This document shows, piece after piece, positions 43,908 to 54,856 of a DNA stretch of 64,000 bases. Made by a program: the position numbers and the translations under genes. The first letter of the stretch is position 1; each line of letters opens with the position of its first letter. The stretch is from Chloroflexi bacterium CFX4 (GTDB lineage: Bacteria; Chloroflexota; Anaerolineae; Aggregatilineales; UBA2796). Location: contig QWHC01000012.1 of NCBI GenBank assembly GCA_021404685.1, positions 91,634 through 155,633 of the forward strand, written 5' to 3'. Below the pieces are notes generated by a model that was given only the letters and a program-made list of their open reading frames with translations, was not told the DNA's origin and searched no databases.

Positions 43908-46900
43908 TTACCCTTCTATGCTCGATGAAAGTGCTTCAGCTTTATTAGCTTCAGTGACCAACGGTAATGTAACGGTGAAGGTACTGCCACGCCCAACTTC
44001 ACTGCTCAAACGGATGTTGCCGCGCATCATCAGCACCAGCTTACGCACGATTGCCAAGCCTAAGCCTGTGCCACCGCGATCTAAGCCGTTTTCAGCCTGA
44101 TGGAACTCGTCAAAGATCACCTCTTGCAGGTGTGGCGGAATGCCCGCGCCGCTATCCGTCACGCTGATGCGCCAGGTTGCCTCATCTTGCAGCACCGCAG
44201 CAACAGCCACACTGCCCTCATCGGTGAATTTGATGGCGTTTGAGACAAGGTTGATGATGATCTGCTTGATGCGCCCATAGTCACCAACCAGTGTTTCGGG
44301 CAAGTGTTCATCCACTTCAAGCGTGAAGGCAAGCCCTTTATTATCTGCCAACACTTTGTTTTGCGTCATCACCTCGCTCAAGCAGGCGCGCACACTGAAC
44401 GGTTTTTCAGCGAGTTCTAAGCGCCCTGCCTCGATCTTCGAGAGGTCTAGCACTTCGTTGATCAGGTGCAGCAGATGCTGCGCGTTGACAAGGATGCGCT
44501 CTTGGTAGGCAAGCTGCTCAGGATTCAGCTCGCCAACCATGCCTGCCAATTGCAACTGTGAATAGCCGATCACGGCGTTAAGCGGCGTGCGTAACTCGTG
44601 CGACATGGTGGCGAGGAATTGGCTTTTTAGCTTGCTGGCAACTTCTGCCTGGCGGCGCGCCACAGCCAGTTCACGGTTTGCCTTCACCAATGCCTCATTC
44701 TGAGTCTGGACTTGTTCCTGCGCTTGCCGACGGTCTGTCACATCCATGAAGATGCCTTTGAAGATCACGCGCCCGCTCTCAGTGAAGGTTGGGATGGATT
44801 CGCCGCGCCACCAGCGCAGTTCGCCTGTTTCCCTGTGATATAAGCGCCCTTCAAACTGCCAGTTACTGCCATCAATGAGGACGGCATTCACCGAGTCAAC
44901 GAACGGCTGAAGGTCTTGCGGATGGAAGTGCTGAACAAGCGTACCGAGGTCAGTCATCACCTCTTCCGCCGTCACGCCGGAGACGGCGTAAATACCCTGA
45001 CTGATGTAGCCGATGCGCCATTGATCGCCTTCCACATAAAATTCGTAGATAGCGCCTTTCAAGCCGTTGGCAATTTGCAGCAGGCGCTCGCGGCTTTCGC
45101 GCACGATAGCCTCTTGGTTCTGGCGTGCGATTGCCGCGCCAAGGTCGGCTGCCATCGTCCCCAGCAGTTCAAGTTCGAGTTCATCCCAAACGCGCTCGCC
45201 AAGGCATTCATCAAAGCCAAGCAAGCCCCACCACTGCCCATCCACAAAGATTGGCAAGACAGCCAGTGAGACGATTCCTTGCGAGTCCAGGACGTCGCGG
45301 GCAACACCCTCTACGTCTTTTGCGGCATGGCTGACCACACGCCCGTCTTGGAAATCTGCCAACCAGTCAGGGAAAATATCCGAGATAGGCAGTTCGCGCA
45401 TGTCCGGTGCATCAATAAATGCCTCAATGCCCTCTGCCACCCATTCATAGCGCATATCCACCAATGTTTTGCCCTCTGGCGTGTTGGGCAGTTTTTGGAA
45501 GATATAGGCACGGCTGGCACTGAGCGAACCACCGAGCCGCATCAGGATTTGTGGCAGCACACTTTCCCAACGCGCACTGGTCAGCAATTGCTGCTGCGAA
45601 AGCGAAACGGCTGCTAACAGGGCGTCGCGCCGCAGCAGCGCCAATTCACTTTGTTGGCGGGCAATTGCCGCGCCCAGATCACTTGCCACAGCACGCAGCA
45701 AGTCTATTTCAAGGGCATCCCAGACGCGATCACCAAGGCACTCATCAAAGCCGATGAAGCCCCACCACTGCCCATCCACCATGATCGGCAGCACAACAAG
45801 CGAGACAATTGATTGCGGCTCCAGAATCTCGCGCTCATTTGCATCAAAATCACGGACGATGCCGCTGATCGGTCGCCCTGCCGAGAGTTCAGCCACCCAA
45901 CGCGGAAAAGCAGCGGACATATTCAAGTTTTGCAGATCGGGATTGTCAATCTCAGGCTTGATGCCTTCTGCCACCCATTCATAGCGCTGATCAGTGAACC
46001 ACTGCCCATCGCGCAGAGTCGGTTGATTTTGGAAGATGTACACACGGCTGGCTGCGGCAGCCTTACCTAACTGCGCCAAAATTTCTTCGGCGTTGTTCTC
46101 CCACTCCACACTGGAAAGGAGTTTCTGCGCCGTGAACGAGACGGCTGAGAGAATGGCATCCCGCCGCAAAAGCGCTAACTCACTCTGCCGACGTTCCAGC
46201 AGGCTGCTCACCCACTGCCCCATCAGCAGGAAGAAGTCTTTGTCGAAGGCGGCAAACTGCTCTGAGCGTGGCTTGCCACTCGAAAAACTGAGCGTGCCGA
46301 AGCGCTTATCACCTACCGTTAGCGGCACGCCGATATATGACTCCAAGCCAAGCGTCGTATAGCAAGGATGCCCTTTATAGTCAGAACTTCCCACATTTTC
46401 AATGCTCACCAAGCCATTTGCCTGATAAGCAAGATCGCAGTAGGTTTGCTTGAAGGCGAACTTCTGCCCGCGCTTCAGCGAACCATCCGGCGTCTGTGCA
46501 TATAACACTGTGAGTGAATCGCCATCAATATGGCTGATGGTGCCGATCTCCAAGCCCAGCAATTCCGTGCCAATGCGAAGTGCTTCGCTTAGCTGCATAT
46601 CCACATCGGTGCTGCTTGCCACCACCTCATAAAGCGCACGCAGCCGAATATCTTGGCGCACCTTCTGCACAGTGCGCTCACGCAGTTGGCGTGTCATGGC
46701 GTTGAAGGACTCTGTCACTTCACCAATCTCATCTCGGTAGCTGATCGGCACTTGGTGCATCAAATTGCCTTCGGCAACCTCGCGTGCGCCTTGCAGCAGT
46801 TTAGCAAGCGGTCGAGAGACGCCGCGCCGCACCGCCTGTCCCACAATGATGATCGTCCCAACGATCACAAGGACGGTTGCAGCGATGATCTCTCCTAATC

Positions 46901-47771
46901 GGCTGCGCGAGAAGTCGTTTATCTCCCGTGCGGACACCTCACTGAACAAGATGAGATCGGTGCCATCAATCACTTTGGATGTGCCTAGCACATCCACGCC
47001 CTGAAGGTTTATATACTGGCTGGCAATCAAGCCTTCGTTGCCACTTGTCCCCAGCAGTTCCCCGATGAATTCTATATCCTCAGTCGCGGGAAATTCGCTT
47101 CGCCCTAACAACAATATGCGCGCCGACACAAGGCTTGGATCGGTGTGCGCGATCAGTTCGCCTTCACCTTCGGCAAGGTAGGCAACGCCCGTCTCACCCA
47201 ACCGATTGCGCGCCAACAAATCGTTCACAAACGCCATGCTGAGGTTAGCGGCAATAACACCGCCGTCAGGCATTGAGGCAGCAAGGATCAGGTAGGGCAA
47301 TCCTTCAGCCGTGAAAGATAGCTCGCCTAGATAGAACAGCCCTTCTGGCGCTTCTTGTGCCTCCTCAAACCACTCTGATTGTGCAATTACATTCGGATCG
47401 CCAAAGGCTGTGGTCTCTCGCACCGCATCCGCAATAATCTGACCGTTGGCATCTAGCAAAGCGATTTCGAGCAGGCTAGGGCTGGCTTGCAGCGTGCCGT
47501 TTAGAAGATCGGCAAAGTGTTCATCAATGCGGATGTTCTTCAGAAAGGTCAGGGTGCGCTGCACCTGATTAATCACACTGCGGATTTGGTTGCCCACATT
47601 GTTGAGGGCATCCACTTGGCGATCTCGCCACAACTGCCACTGCGTTTCCCGCCCGCTGAGAATGCCCAACGTGCCGATGATGAACAGCGCCAGTGAAATC
47701 AACGAGATGAAGATAATGTTGAGCTGCGTTCGCACAGAAAGGCGAATTTCGGATAGCTTTTTAAGCGGCAT
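43908..47771 (-). CDS. Large sensor histidine kinase: Cache, HAMP, three GAF, PAS, HisKA, HATPase
   Basis: A 1287-residue membrane sensor. A first helix (about 18-40) and a second (about 300-325) enclose an extracytoplasmic Cache-like sensor. After HAMP (about 330-380) come GAF1 (about 385-535), two clearly duplicated GAF units (about 535-710 and 710-885) that both begin QSELALLRRDA and contain YEWVAEGI, VDGQWWG and GFDECLG, a PAS domain (about 895-1010), HisKA with the phospho-His in MSHELRTPLNAVIGYSQ (about 1057) and HATPase with the N box NLVSNAIKF, DSGAGIP and GTGLGLAI. ATG 47771 was preferred over TTG 47798; neither has a good ribosome site. The ligand is unknown. Two receivers follow in the operon. 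Confidence 0.95.
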   Translation of the reverse strand: MPLKKLSEIRLSVRTQLNIIFISLISLALFIIGTLGILSGRETQWQLWRDRQVDALNNVGNQIRSVINQVQRTLTFLKNIRIDEHFADLLNGTLQASPSLLEIALLDANGQIIADAVRETTAFGDPNVIAQSEWFEEAQEAPEGLFYLGELSFTAEGLPYLILAASMPDGGVIAANLSMAFVNDLLARNRLGETGVAYLAEGEGELIAHTDPSLVSARILLLGRSEFPATEDIEFIGELLGTSGNEGLIASQYINLQGVDVLGTSKVIDGTDLILFSEVSAREINDFSRSRLGEIIAATVLVIVGTIIIVGQAVRRGVSRPLAKLLQGAREVAEGNLMHQVPISYRDEIGEVTESFNAMTRQLRERTVQKVRQDIRLRALYEVVASSTDVDMQLSEALRIGTELLGLEIGTISHIDGDSLTVLYAQTPDGSLKRGQKFAFKQTYCDLAYQANGLVSIENVGSSDYKGHPCYTTLGLESYIGVPLTVGDKRFGTLSFSSGKPRSEQFAAFDKDFFLLMGQWVSSLLERRQSELALLRRDAILSAVSFTAQKLLSSVEWENNAEEILAQLGKAAAASRVYIFQNQPTLRDGQWFTDQRYEWVAEGIKPEIDNPDLQNLNMSAAFPRWVAELSAGRPISGIVRDFDANEREILEPQSIVSLVVLPIMVDGQWWGFIGFDECLGDRVWDALEIDLLRAVASDLGAAIARQQSELALLRRDALLAAVSLSQQQLLTSARWESVLPQILMRLGGSLSASRAYIFQKLPNTPEGKTLVDMRYEWVAEGIEAFIDAPDMRELPISDIFPDWLADFQDGRVVSHAAKDVEGVARDVLDSQGIVSLAVLPIFVDGQWWGLLGFDECLGERVWDELELELLGTMAADLGAAIARQNQEAIVRESRERLLQIANGLKGAIYEFYVEGDQWRIGYISQGIYAVSGVTAEEVMTDLGTLVQHFHPQDLQPFVDSVNAVLIDGSNWQFEGRLYHRETGELRWWRGESIPTFTESGRVIFKGIFMDVTDRRQAQEQVQTQNEALVKANRELAVARRQAEVASKLKSQFLATMSHELRTPLNAVIGYSQLQLAGMVGELNPEQLAYQERILVNAQHLLHLINEVLDLSKIEAGRLELAEKPFSVRACLSEVMTQNKVLADNKGLAFTLEVDEHLPETLVGDYGRIKQIIINLVSNAIKFTDEGSVAVAAVLQDEATWRISVTDSGAGIPPHLQEVIFDEFHQAENGLDRGGTGLGLAIVRKLVLMMRGNIRLSSEVGRGSTFTVTLPLVTEANKAEALSSSIEG

Positions 47772-47824
47772 AGAGTGTTTCTGTGAAACCTTCTGCAACG
47801 TCTGTGAGAGACGCTGCCTACATA

Positions 47825-47853
47825 ATTATGCTCTACCCTAAAGCATACGGCAA
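47825..47853 (-). promoter_or_regulatory. Promoter of the large histidine kinase operon
   Basis: TTGCCG (47853-47848), 17-base spacer, CATAAT (47830-47825) on the minus strand. Confidence 0.65.
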
Positions 47854-47877
47854 AAAGCGTGGAAAAACATTGTGCGC

Positions 47878-47906
47878 TTGTCTAATCTTTCGCTGCCAGA
47901 TAGCCT
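47878..47906 (+). promoter_or_regulatory. Possible promoter of the REC-GAF kinase
   Basis: TTGTCT (47878-47883), 17-base spacer, TAGCCT (47901-47906), in the divergent region with the kinase promoter. The -10 is weak. Confidence 0.4.
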
Positions 47907-48026
47907 AGTCAAGTGGCTAGGCAAAAGCTATGCCCCAAAACTGGGCAAACAACGGATCGCCATCTTGGGCAGCCCACGATTACAATTGAACGAGATTTAT
48001 GGCATGTGCCTTCAAGGTCAATCAGT

Positions 48027-49547
48027 GTGAACCAACCAACTATTGTGCTGCTGTTTGTAGAAGATGATCCCGATGATCAGCGTGTGTTTACCCACTATGT
48101 GGATGCAGCACAACTGCCCTACCTGTGTGTCTTAGAGGCAAGCCTTTCGGCGGCATTGGATCGCCTGCAAAAGTATGCATTTGATGTAATCCTCTCCGAC
48201 TACAAACTGCCTGATGGCACAGTCCTTGAACTGCTCAGCAAGCAGCCCACCACGCCGATTATCGTCATCACACGCAGCCGTGATATTGAAACGGCGATTG
48301 CGGTGATGAAAGCAGGCGCAGCTGATTACTTATTGCAAGATGAAGAAAACAGCTACCTTGAACACCTGCCTGATTCGATTGCGAATGCAGTGCGCCAAAG
48401 CGTTAACCAGCGCGTGGCTGCCGATCAGCGCGCCCTGATCGAAATGCTGCGTGATACAGCCGCCGCGCTAAACAGCACGCTGGAGCTTGATGAAATCCTC
48501 AAGCGCCTGCTGGAGAACGTCAAACGCATCATTCCGCATGATGCAGCCAGCATCATGCTCCTGGAAGGCATGCACGCCAGAATCGTGCAAGCGGTTGGTT
48601 GGCAGCCTGACGAAGCTGCTATTCTATCTAGCGTCGTCCTGAACATCGCTGAGATTGACCACCTCAACCTGATGTATCACACGCGCAAATTTTGCATCAT
48701 ACCCGATGTGTCTGCCCTCGGTAGTTGGGTGGATATTCCACAGGTGCGCGCTCCACGGTCTTATCTGGCTGCACCTATTTGCGTTGGCAAACAAGTGATT
48801 GGCTTTTTACATCTGGACAGCCTAACGCCAAACCACTTCACTGTTACCCACGCTGAGCGACTGAGTGCTTTCGTCAATCAGGCTGCCACAGCCATTGAAA
48901 ACGCGCAGCTCTACCAAAAGGCGCAAGAATTGGCTGCCCTTGAAGAGCGCCAACGCCTTGCCCGCGACCTGCACGACTCCGTGACGCAAACGCTTTTCGC
49001 TGCCTCTGTGGTCTCTACCGCCATTATTCGGCGCTGGAAAGAGGATCCTGCCAGCATTGGCGCGGAACTGCGCGAACTGCGTGACCTTACACAGGGCGCA
49101 CTTGCCGAAATGCGTACCCTACTCTTGGAACTGCGTCCGAATGCGCTCTTAGAAGCTGACCTTAACGATTTGCTGCGCCAGCTTACCGAGACGGTGAAAG
49201 GGCGCTCTAAACTGCATGTCGTCTATGAATCTGAGGGCAGCACGCGCCTGCCATCAACCGTCCATGTCGCATTTTTCCGCCTTGCCCAAGAGTCGCTCAA
49301 CAACGTCTTGAAGCACTCACGGGCGCAGCATGTGAAGTTGCGCCTTGTTCGCACGCCAAGCCGTGTCGAACTTACCGTGCAAGATGACGGGCGCGGCTTT
49401 GAGCCGACGGCAGTGGCAGGCGACCGCATGGGCATCCGCATTATGCACGAACGAGCGCGTGAGGCAGGTATTCAGCTCACGCTGACGAGTAAACCGAATG
49501 AAGGGACGCGCTTAAGCGCTGTTTGGCAAGTGAAGGAGTCACAATGA
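48027..49547 (+). CDS. REC-GAF-histidine kinase (NarX/DesK-type HisKA_3)
   Basis: A 506-residue soluble kinase. The N-terminal receiver (about 5-125) has FVEDDPDDQRVF, SDYKLPDG with the phospho-Asp, and VITRSRD; the expected conserved Lys region is atypical (YLLQDEENSYLE). A GAF domain (about 165-320) follows, then HisKA_3 with LARDLHDSVTQTLFAAS (phospho-His about 318) and HATPase (QDDGRGFEP, GDRMGIRIMHERA). GTG 48027 was chosen because AAGG lies 9 bases upstream; an earlier GTG at 47913 lacks one. Its stop overlaps the NarL-type regulator gene. An N-terminal receiver lets another kinase, such as the one at 47771, control it; that link is inferred. Confidence 0.93.
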   Translation: MNQPTIVLLFVEDDPDDQRVFTHYVDAAQLPYLCVLEASLSAALDRLQKYAFDVILSDYKLPDGTVLELLSKQPTTPIIVITRSRDIETAIAVMKAGAADYLLQDEENSYLEHLPDSIANAVRQSVNQRVAADQRALIEMLRDTAAALNSTLELDEILKRLLENVKRIIPHDAASIMLLEGMHARIVQAVGWQPDEAAILSSVVLNIAEIDHLNLMYHTRKFCIIPDVSALGSWVDIPQVRAPRSYLAAPICVGKQVIGFLHLDSLTPNHFTVTHAERLSAFVNQAATAIENAQLYQKAQELAALEERQRLARDLHDSVTQTLFAASVVSTAIIRRWKEDPASIGAELRELRDLTQGALAEMRTLLLELRPNALLEADLNDLLRQLTETVKGRSKLHVVYESEGSTRLPSTVHVAFFRLAQESLNNVLKHSRAQHVKLRLVRTPSRVELTVQDDGRGFEPTAVAGDRMGIRIMHERAREAGIQLTLTSKPNEGTRLSAVWQVKESQ

Positions 49548-50182
49548 GCGAGAAAAAACCTATTCGCGTGGTGATCGTAGATGATCATGAGATGGTGCGG
49601 CGCGGGCTAAGCCTGTTTTTGCGCGGCTTTAGCGATATGGAAGTGGTGGGCGAGGCAGCCAACGGCGCAGAGGCACTCCAAGTGTGCGAGGCACAACAAC
49701 CTGATGTGGTGCTGATGGATATTGTGATGCCAGAAGTGAATGGCATTGAAGCGACACGCAGCCTGCGCGAACGCTTTCCGAACGTGGCGATTGTGGCACT
49801 CTCTAGTTCGGGCGATACGCGCAGCGTGACGGCAACCATGCAGGCGGGTGCAACCAGCTACCTCCTCAAAAACGTCTCTGATGATCAGTTGGCGAACGCG
49901 ATCCGTGCGGCACAACGCGGGCAACGCACCCTTTCGCCGGAAGCCACACAAGCGCTGATCAATGCCGCCACACGCCCACCGGAACCCGAGTTCCGCCTGA
50001 CCGAGCGTGAACAAGAAGTGTTGGCGTTGTTGGCAGAAGGCTTGAACAATCCCGAGATTGCCGAACGGCTTGTGATCAGCCGCTCTACCGTCAAATATCA
50101 CATCAGCAGCATTTTGGCAAAGCTGGGTGTCAGCAATCGCTCGGAGGCGGTGGCGCTTGCCTTGAAGCATGATTTGGTCTGA
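49544..50182 (+). CDS. NarL/FixJ-type response regulator
   Basis: A 212-residue transcription regulator. The receiver (residues 1-125) has VVIVDDHEMVRRGL, VLMDIVMPEVNGIEA (phospho-Asp about 57) and YLLKNVSDDQL; the C-terminal LuxR-type HTH (about 148-210) reads LTEREQEVLALLAEGLNNPE and STVKYHISSILAKLGVSNRSEAVA. ATG 49544 overlaps the kinase stop (ATGA) and follows GAAGGAG. It is the cognate output of the REC-GAF kinase. Its stop abuts that of the convergent kinase-TPR gene. Target promoters are unknown. Confidence 0.96.
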   Translation: MSEKKPIRVVIVDDHEMVRRGLSLFLRGFSDMEVVGEAANGAEALQVCEAQQPDVVLMDIVMPEVNGIEATRSLRERFPNVAIVALSSSGDTRSVTATMQAGATSYLLKNVSDDQLANAIRAAQRGQRTLSPEATQALINAATRPPEPEFRLTEREQEVLALLAEGLNNPEIAERLVISRSTVKYHISSILAKLGVSNRSEAVALALKHDLV

Positions 50183-53100
50183 TTACGCCTCTCTGTGCGT
50201 GATCAGGCGCGCAAAGATGCCTTCCACATCGCTGAGCAAGTGTTGCGCGAGCGTGTTGAGGTCAAGCGTTCTGCCGTAGGTGATGCCTTCCTCCGTGTCC
50301 GCTTCGCCAAGTGCGGCAGCACATAACGCACGCAGCCGTGCTAATTCGTTCGGATCGAGGTGATTTGGCACCGCCTTCGCCTCGATCACGCCGATCCACT
50401 CGGCGGCTTGCGCTGCGTTGTTCTCGTGCAGGGCAAGGTCACACAGCGCATAGAAGCCATGCAGCAAGCCGCGCACGTTATCAATGGCGAACGCGATTTG
50501 CAGCCATTCATAAAGGCTGCCGCGCACAGCTTCCCAATTGCCCAGATGTACATCCACTTGGGCAAGGGCAGCAAGACGGTTGGCAAGCGAGTTCAAGTTG
50601 TTCATTTCTTGGGCAAGCGCAATGCTGCGCTCAAAATATGGACGGCATTCGGCGTAGCGCTCTTGCTGCGCCAGCACATAGCCCATGTTGCCGAGTGTTA
50701 CCAGCATATTTTGAGCATCACCCAACCTTTGGCTGATAGCAATGCTCTGTTCAGCCATCACAAACGCCTCTGCATAGTGTTTTTCTTCCAACAAAATAAG
50801 GCTGAGGCGGCTGAGGCAGTGGCTCAGCAAACGCTCGTTGTTTGTTGTGCTAAGATGCTCTAACGCCTGCCGTGCGTGATGTTCAGCGGTAGGAAAATCC
50901 TTGCGATGATAGGCGACATCGCCTAAGCCAAGCTGTGCGTTGGCAAGTGCCGTTAAATCATGGTTATGTTGGGCAATCTGCAAGGCTGCCTGATAGTGAT
51001 GCTCAGCAAGCTCTAGCGCCGCTTGCAACCGATACAAATATCCGAGCGTGTTCAGCGTTTTGGCTGTCCCTGAAGCGTTGCCAAGCCCTTGATAAAGCTG
51101 CAAAGCGCTTTGTAGTGTTTCCTGTGCGGCGCGAAAATTGCTTTGAATGCGTTTGATCTCACCGATCCGATACAATGCCTCTGCCTGTGCCTTCTTGTCC
51201 TCAAGGGTCAGGGCAAGGTTATATGCCTCTAGGAAGTGCTGTTCCGCCTGCACAGAGGACGCGCTCTGCTCATAGCACTGCCCAATCAACAGGTGCAGGC
51301 AAATCAGGCTTGCATCGGAAAAGGCGCTATAGCTGGCGCGCTGCAAGGTAATTTCTAGGTGTGCGCGCACAGCCGCCACATTACCACTTTCAATGGCGCG
51401 TGGCGCATACGCGCACATATACGCTATCTCGCGGGAGAGATCATCCGCCTCTCGCCAGTGCAGCGCAAGCGGCAAGTCGTAATCAGCTTGGTTGGGATAA
51501 AGCGCCTCGATGCCTTCGGCAACCGCACGGTGCCAGTGCTGGCGCTCCGAAGCGCTCAACGAATGCAGGACGCCCTCACGAATTTTATCGTGCGTAAAGT
51601 ACCACTTGCCGTCCTGAATATGGACAAGCGCCACGTCCACACACTTAATCAGCCAGTCGTCATAATCGGCTTCGCCGCCAATGCGCTCCAGCAAGTTGAA
51701 ATCTATTTCACGCCCGATCACAGCTGCAATCTGGACAAGGGTTTGGTATCGCCCTTTCAGGCGCGCCAAGCGCCGCTTGGCAACCAACAGCATTCCTTCG
51801 GAAAAAAGCCGCTCGGGCAAGGCTGCTTGGCGAATATGCTCTAGGCTGCCGGCTGTTTGGGCAAGTGTCCGCAAAGACTCGATCACATAAAAGGCGTTGC
51901 CTTCTGTATGTTCGACCAAAAAATTATTGATCTCTGCGAAGCGCTCATCATCACCGATGACGGAAGCCGTCAGCAAGCGCACTTCGTCGGCGGAGAAGCG
52001 CGCCAACTTAATAAGCTGCATCTCAGAGAGTTTTCCATAAAAATATTGATCATCATCTGTGCGGTAGGCGGTAATTACAACCAGCGGCAAGCGCGCAACA
52101 GCTTTGGTCAGTTGGCGCAGCGGCAGCAAACTATCTGACGACCAGTGGACATCATCAATAATCAGCATAATCGGCTGCTTGGCACGTTCAACCAAAGCGA
52201 TCAACAAAGTGGAGAGTTGAATTTCATCCGCCAAACTGTTGCGCTCTGGCACAGCCCGTCCGATCAGGCGTTCTAAGTCTGGCACAAACGCCTTCAACAG
52301 ACTTGCCTCGTTATCTTGAATGGGAATGAATAGCACGAGGCGGCGCAGCATATCGCGCCACAGTGTGTAGATACCGCCCATGCCTTCGGAACACTGCCAA
52401 CGCACCACCAAGGCGCCTTTCACCAAAGCGCGGATACGCATCTCATCCAGCAGGCGCGTTTTGCCAACACCGCTTTCACCGCTGATCAGCCAAGCCGAAC
52501 CTTTACCCTTCAGCGCATTGGCAAGGGCTTCCTCGAAAAGGGTTAGCTCTTGGGTGCGCCCAACAAACTTGGGCGATTGCAACACACTCTCTCGCAAGAT
52601 GGGCGTTTCGCTCGGCGCCGTGTTAATTGCCGCATGGAAGGCTACCATCGCGTCGTAGGCAGTTGGGTAGCGTGCTTCAGGCGTTTTTTCCAGCAGGCGC
52701 AGCACAATTTCGCAGAGGGCGTGTGGCAGGTTCAGGGTAAGGCGGTCAGGTGTTTCATGCAACACCTTGTAAATCAACTGTGAGATGCTCTCGCTTTGGA
52801 AAGGGTGCTTGCCTGTAAACATTTGGTAGGCAAGCACGCCTAGCGCGTAAAGATCACTGTGCGGACGGGCAGGCGCACCGCTTAGCACTTCCGGCGCCAT
52901 ATATTCCAACGTGCCGCTTGTGCTGGTAATATGTTCCAATTCAGCCGCAATGCCAAAATCTAGCACGCGCAGGCGCCCGTTTGGCTCTACCAAAATATTG
53001 TTGGGCTTTAAGTCGCGGTGCAGGATGCCATGCCGATGCAGATAAACGAGTGCTTGCAGTGCCTCAGTGAGCAAGCGCACTTTATCGGGCATTGCGTGTG

Positions 53101-53431
53101 CCGATGCTGCTTCAAGAATGGTTTGTGGCGCTTCCAGAAGCGGCATGGTGAAATACGGGCGCAGACCGCTGTCATAGCCAAAATCCAGCACACTGATGAT
53201 ATGTGGATGGCGCAAGGCGGCAAGAATTTGGAACTCACGAGCAAACGTCTCGCGCTGATCGGGATCATTTGCGTCTGCCGTCGTCCGCACCTTTAGGCGT
53301 TTCAGGGCGATGATCTGCCCCGTGAGGCGATCTTCCGCCTGAAAAACCGATCCCATGCCGCCTTCACCAATTTTTTTGAGCAGGCTGTAGCGGTTGCCAA
53401 CCAAATAGTCCGTTGTGGTGCGCTGAGTCAT
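50183..53431 (-). CDS. Ser/Thr protein kinase fused to an AAA ATPase and TPR array
   Basis: A 1082-residue cytosolic protein of the PknK-like architecture. The Hanks kinase (about residues 14-280) has GEGGMGSVFQAED, IALKRLKV, HRDLKPNNILVE, DFGIAAELE and GTLEYMAPEVL. An AAA16/ORC-like ATPase (about 295-520) has FVGRTQELTLFEEAL, ISGESGVGKTRLLDEMR (Walker A) and IMLIIDDVHWSSDS (Walker B). About 690-1040 are TPR-like repeats (for example RIQSNFRAAQETLQSALQLY, LAEHHYQAALQIAQ, YAECRPYFERSIALAQ). ATG 53431 is preceded by AAAGGA. Unlike some relatives there is no DNA-binding domain at the C-terminus. It likely integrates signals in the local cluster. Substrates unknown. Confidence 0.94.
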   Translation of the reverse strand: MTQRTTTDYLVGNRYSLLKKIGEGGMGSVFQAEDRLTGQIIALKRLKVRTTADANDPDQRETFAREFQILAALRHPHIISVLDFGYDSGLRPYFTMPLLEAPQTILEAASAHAMPDKVRLLTEALQALVYLHRHGILHRDLKPNNILVEPNGRLRVLDFGIAAELEHITSTSGTLEYMAPEVLSGAPARPHSDLYALGVLAYQMFTGKHPFQSESISQLIYKVLHETPDRLTLNLPHALCEIVLRLLEKTPEARYPTAYDAMVAFHAAINTAPSETPILRESVLQSPKFVGRTQELTLFEEALANALKGKGSAWLISGESGVGKTRLLDEMRIRALVKGALVVRWQCSEGMGGIYTLWRDMLRRLVLFIPIQDNEASLLKAFVPDLERLIGRAVPERNSLADEIQLSTLLIALVERAKQPIMLIIDDVHWSSDSLLPLRQLTKAVARLPLVVITAYRTDDDQYFYGKLSEMQLIKLARFSADEVRLLTASVIGDDERFAEINNFLVEHTEGNAFYVIESLRTLAQTAGSLEHIRQAALPERLFSEGMLLVAKRRLARLKGRYQTLVQIAAVIGREIDFNLLERIGGEADYDDWLIKCVDVALVHIQDGKWYFTHDKIREGVLHSLSASERQHWHRAVAEGIEALYPNQADYDLPLALHWREADDLSREIAYMCAYAPRAIESGNVAAVRAHLEITLQRASYSAFSDASLICLHLLIGQCYEQSASSVQAEQHFLEAYNLALTLEDKKAQAEALYRIGEIKRIQSNFRAAQETLQSALQLYQGLGNASGTAKTLNTLGYLYRLQAALELAEHHYQAALQIAQHNHDLTALANAQLGLGDVAYHRKDFPTAEHHARQALEHLSTTNNERLLSHCLSRLSLILLEEKHYAEAFVMAEQSIAISQRLGDAQNMLVTLGNMGYVLAQQERYAECRPYFERSIALAQEMNNLNSLANRLAALAQVDVHLGNWEAVRGSLYEWLQIAFAIDNVRGLLHGFYALCDLALHENNAAQAAEWIGVIEAKAVPNHLDPNELARLRALCAAALGEADTEEGITYGRTLDLNTLAQHLLSDVEGIFARLITHREA

Positions 53432-53506
53432 GCACAATCCTTTCGGCACACCTAAAACTTCAAAGGTTCGCTCATTTGGCGGCAAGGGCAATGCAAGGTG
53501 GTCTTT

Positions 53507-53535
53507 AGTATATGCGCCGCTAACTCCCTACACAA
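53507..53535 (-). promoter_or_regulatory. Promoter of the kinase-AAA-TPR gene
   Basis: TTGTGT (53535-53530), 17-base spacer, TATACT (53512-53507) on the minus strand. Confidence 0.65.
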
Positions 53536-53581
53536 TCATAACGTGCAACATACGCTTTCGGCAAAGCAAACGGGCTTTCTT

Positions 53582-53610
53582 TTGCCACTTGTGGTTGGCT
53601 GCGGCACAAT
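53582..53610 (+). promoter_or_regulatory. Promoter of sucCD
   Basis: TTGCCA (53582-53587), 17-base spacer, CACAAT (53605-53610), about 55 bases before sucC. Confidence 0.5.
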
Positions 53611-53665
53611 TGATATGTTTGTGAAACCTCACACCCAATTTTCTTTGGAGGAACAAAGATTCCCT

Positions 53666-54847
<1,182 letters not shown>

Positions 54848-54856
54848 GCTGAAATC

